NCBI GenBank assembly: GCA_004556395.1
Contig: SFHK01000090.1
Coordinates: 1 to 7,277, forward strand
Origin: Clostridiales bacterium
GTDB lineage: Bacteria > Bacillota > Clostridia > Christensenellales > Aristaeellaceae
Reading direction: 5' to 3'
Length of the DNA stretch: 7,277 nt
Below are positions 5,795 to 7,277 of this stretch, one piece after another. Made by a program: the position numbers and the translations under genes. Every line of letters begins with the position of its first letter. Position 1 is the first letter of the stretch. The notes beneath the pieces are model-generated. The model saw only the letters and a list, made by a program, of their open reading frames with translations, had not been told where the DNA came from and did no database searches.

Positions 5795-7030
5795 ATGGAT
5801 TTTGATCTGATTCGAGCTTTCGACCCGGAGCTCGCCGCGTCCTTTGAATCCGAGCTGCGCAGGCAGCGCGAAAATATCGAGCTGATCGCGTCGGAGAACT
5901 ACGTGAGCCCCGCCGTGATGGCGGCCATGGGTAGCATTTTTACCAACAAATACGCCGAGGGCTATCCCGGCAGGCGCTATTACGGCGGCTGCGAGTATGT
6001 GGACGTTGCGGAAAATCTGGCGCGCGACCGCGCGTGCGCGCTGTACGGCGCGGAGCATGCCAACGTGCAGCCGCATTCCGGCGCGCAGGCGAACGCGGCC
6101 GTGTATTTCGCGCTTCTGAAGCCCGGCGACACCATCATGGGCATGGCGCTGGACAACGGCGGACACCTGACCCACGGGAGCCCCGCGAACCTGTCCGGCG
6201 CGTATTTCAATGTGATTCCCTACGGCGTGAGCCCGGAAACGGGACGGATTGACTACGACGACGTGCTGCGCCTTGCCATGGAGCACAGGCCGAAGCTGAT
6301 TGTGGCCGGCGCGAGCGCCTATCCGCGCAGCATCGATTTTGCCCGCTTCCGCGAAATCGCGGACGCGTGCGGCGCGTATCTGATGGTCGACATGGCGCAC
6401 ATCGCCGGACTTGTGGCCGCGGGCGAGCACATGAACCCCGTGCCGTATGCCGACGTCGTGACCACGACCACCCACAAGACCCTGCGCGGCCCGCGCGGCG
6501 GCATGATCCTGTGCCGCGAGAAATACGCGAAGGCGATTGACAAGGCCATCTTCCCCGGCACGCAGGGCGGCCCGCTGATGCACGTGATCGCCGCCAAGGC
6601 GGTGTGCTTCAAGGAAGCGGCGACCGACGAATTTCGGGACTATCAGAAGCAAATCGTCAAAAACGCGCAGGCGATGGCGCAGCGCTTCCGCGAGCGCGGG
6701 ATCCGGCTTGTGTCCGGCGGCACGGACAACCACCTGATGCTCGTCGACCTGTCCGACCGCGAAATGACCGGCAAGGCGCTGGAGAAGCTGCTCGACCGCG
6801 CGCATATCACGGTGAACAAGAATACCGTGCCGGGCGAGAAGCGCTCGCCGTTTATCACCAGCGGCATTCGCGTCGGCACGCCCGCCGCCACGACCCGCGG
6901 CATGCGCGAGCCCGAGATGGTCGAAATCGCGGACATGATCGCCGACGTGATCGAGCGGGGCGAGGAAGCGGTCGATGATGTGTCCCGGCGCGCGCTGAAT
7001 CTGACGACGAAGTACACGCTGTACGCGTGA
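5795..7030 (+). CDS. glyA: Serine hydroxymethyltransferase
   Basis: This PLP enzyme converts serine and tetrahydrofolate to glycine and 5,10-methylene-tetrahydrofolate, the main source of one-carbon units and of glycine. The 411-residue length is standard. Visible landmarks are IELIASEN (28-35), YAEGYPGRRYYGG (53-65), QPHSGAQAN (92-100), GGHLTHGS (122-129) with PLP-stacking His124, VDMAHIAGLV (198-207) with Asp199 and His202, the PLP lysine Lys228 in TTTTHKTLRGPRGG, and the substrate carboxylate-binding Arg359 in TSGIRVGTPA. AAAGGAGGG (5778-5786) is a near-perfect RBS eight bases before the ATG. No promoter is evident in the 74-bp gap, so it is probably co-transcribed with glyQS, linking glycine synthesis with its use on tRNA. 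Confidence 0.98.
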   Translation: MDFDLIRAFDPELAASFESELRRQRENIELIASENYVSPAVMAAMGSIFTNKYAEGYPGRRYYGGCEYVDVAENLARDRACALYGAEHANVQPHSGAQANAAVYFALLKPGDTIMGMALDNGGHLTHGSPANLSGAYFNVIPYGVSPETGRIDYDDVLRLAMEHRPKLIVAGASAYPRSIDFARFREIADACGAYLMVDMAHIAGLVAAGEHMNPVPYADVVTTTTHKTLRGPRGGMILCREKYAKAIDKAIFPGTQGGPLMHVIAAKAVCFKEAATDEFRDYQKQIVKNAQAMAQRFRERGIRLVSGGTDNHLMLVDLSDREMTGKALEKLLDRAHITVNKNTVPGEKRSPFITSGIRVGTPAATTRGMREPEMVEIADMIADVIERGEEAVDDVSRRALNLTTKYTLYA

Positions 7031-7031
7031 G

Positions 7032-7060
7032 GTGGACGGGGGAGCAAGCTCCCCCGCCAC
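7032..7060 (+). terminator. Stem-loop directly after glyA (U-tract lacking)
   Basis: GTGG-CGGGGGAG pairs with CTCCCCCG-CCAC around a CAAG loop, giving 12 pairs with one bulged A (7036). It starts two bases after the glyA stop. No T-run follows, so termination is not assured; it could protect the 3' end of the mRNA or be the first module of the hairpin cluster. Confidence 0.5.
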
Positions 7061-7082
7061 TGCCACCCCCTCGGAAAAGGAT

Positions 7083-7106
7083 AGGATTTCCTGCGGAAAT
7101 CCTTTT
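7083..7106 (+). terminator. Possible glyA terminator hairpin
   Basis: AGGATTTCC pairs with GGAAATCCT around TGC (9 pairs, 7083-7091 with 7095-7103), and the run of T residues continues to 7106. AAAAGGAT at 7075-7082 could alternatively pair with ATCCTTTT at 7099-7106. The T-run is short, so this is only a modest terminator. Confidence 0.5.
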
Positions 7107-7277
7107 GATTGGAAGTTCGAGAGGGCTGCGGCCCTCTCGATCTCTCCCGGGGGCGGAGGGGACGGATTCCCCTCCGCGCCACCCTTTCTCAGATTCCGCT
7201 GAAATCCTGCGGATTTCCGGGCGCGGAATCTGCAAGGAAGCGATTTTTTCTCCGGGGGGCAAGCTCCCCTCCGAAAA

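Larger units (their letters stand above)
7031..7277. repeat. Cluster of six inverted repeats downstream of glyA
   Basis: This non-coding stretch holds, besides the two hairpins above, TCGAGAGGGC/GCCCTCTCGA (7117-7126 with 7131-7140), GCGGAGGGGA/TCCCCTCCGC (7153-7162 with 7168-7177), a nested pair AGATTCCGC/GCGGAATCT (7191-7199 with 7223-7231) enclosing GAAATCC/GGATTTC (7201-7207 with 7211-7217), and a GGGG-CAAG-CTCCCC hairpin near 7253-7272. Two cores recur: GCAAGCTCCCC in the first and last hairpins, and CCTGCGGA in the second and fifth. No gene is seen in either strand. It looks like a mosaic of palindromic intergenic repeat modules. Confidence 0.75.

Overview
The window looks like chromosomal DNA from a GC-rich member of the Clostridia (Bacillota). 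This rests on strong AGGAGG-type ribosome binding sites, a consensus sigma-A-type promoter in an AT-rich gap, a GC-rich coding style, and an FtsX-type ABC cassette of the kind common in Gram-positive bacteria. The placement is inferred from style and not proven.

Region 1 (1-1122) has no intact gene. It is a tandem array of seven copies plus a decayed eighth-copy end, each derived from the 3' end of one gene. In frame, the copies read as the last 37 to 53 residues of a beta-lactamase-fold serine hydrolase (GEFGWGGAAGAY, then LIDPERP, then EPYVHPRLRNLLYAAL-stop). Units are either 131 bp or 189 bp; they differ by one 58-bp segment that carries the GWGGAAG active-site box. The array ends at a clean rho-independent terminator (1095-1122). 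The full-length hydrolase gene is probably upstream, outside the window, on the + strand.

Region 2 (1144-4212) is a three-gene operon behind a TTGACT-17-TATAAT promoter: two FtsX/MacB-like permeases, each with one N-terminal helix, a large extracytoplasmic domain and three C-terminal helices, followed by a MacB/LolD-family ATPase. The genes are 2-15 bp apart, each with its own Shine-Dalgarno site. The likely product is a heterodimeric mechanotransmission or export ABC transporter at the cytoplasmic membrane, with unknown substrate. No regulator, sensor kinase or adaptor is visible.

Region 3 (4213-7030) is housekeeping: a homodimeric-type class II glycyl-tRNA synthetase (glyQS) with its own promoter, then serine hydroxymethyltransferase (glyA). 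One enzyme makes glycine from serine and the other charges it onto tRNA. A strong 15-bp GC hairpin sits between them.

Region 4 (7031-7277) is non-coding and packed with at least six inverted repeats, two pairs of which share core sequences. It looks like a mosaic of palindromic intergenic modules, one of which could terminate glyA.

The most unusual element is the array of gene ends. The rest is recognisable, though the glyQS leader (a 20-bp tandem duplication resembling the T-box core) and the terminal hairpin cluster deserve a second look.
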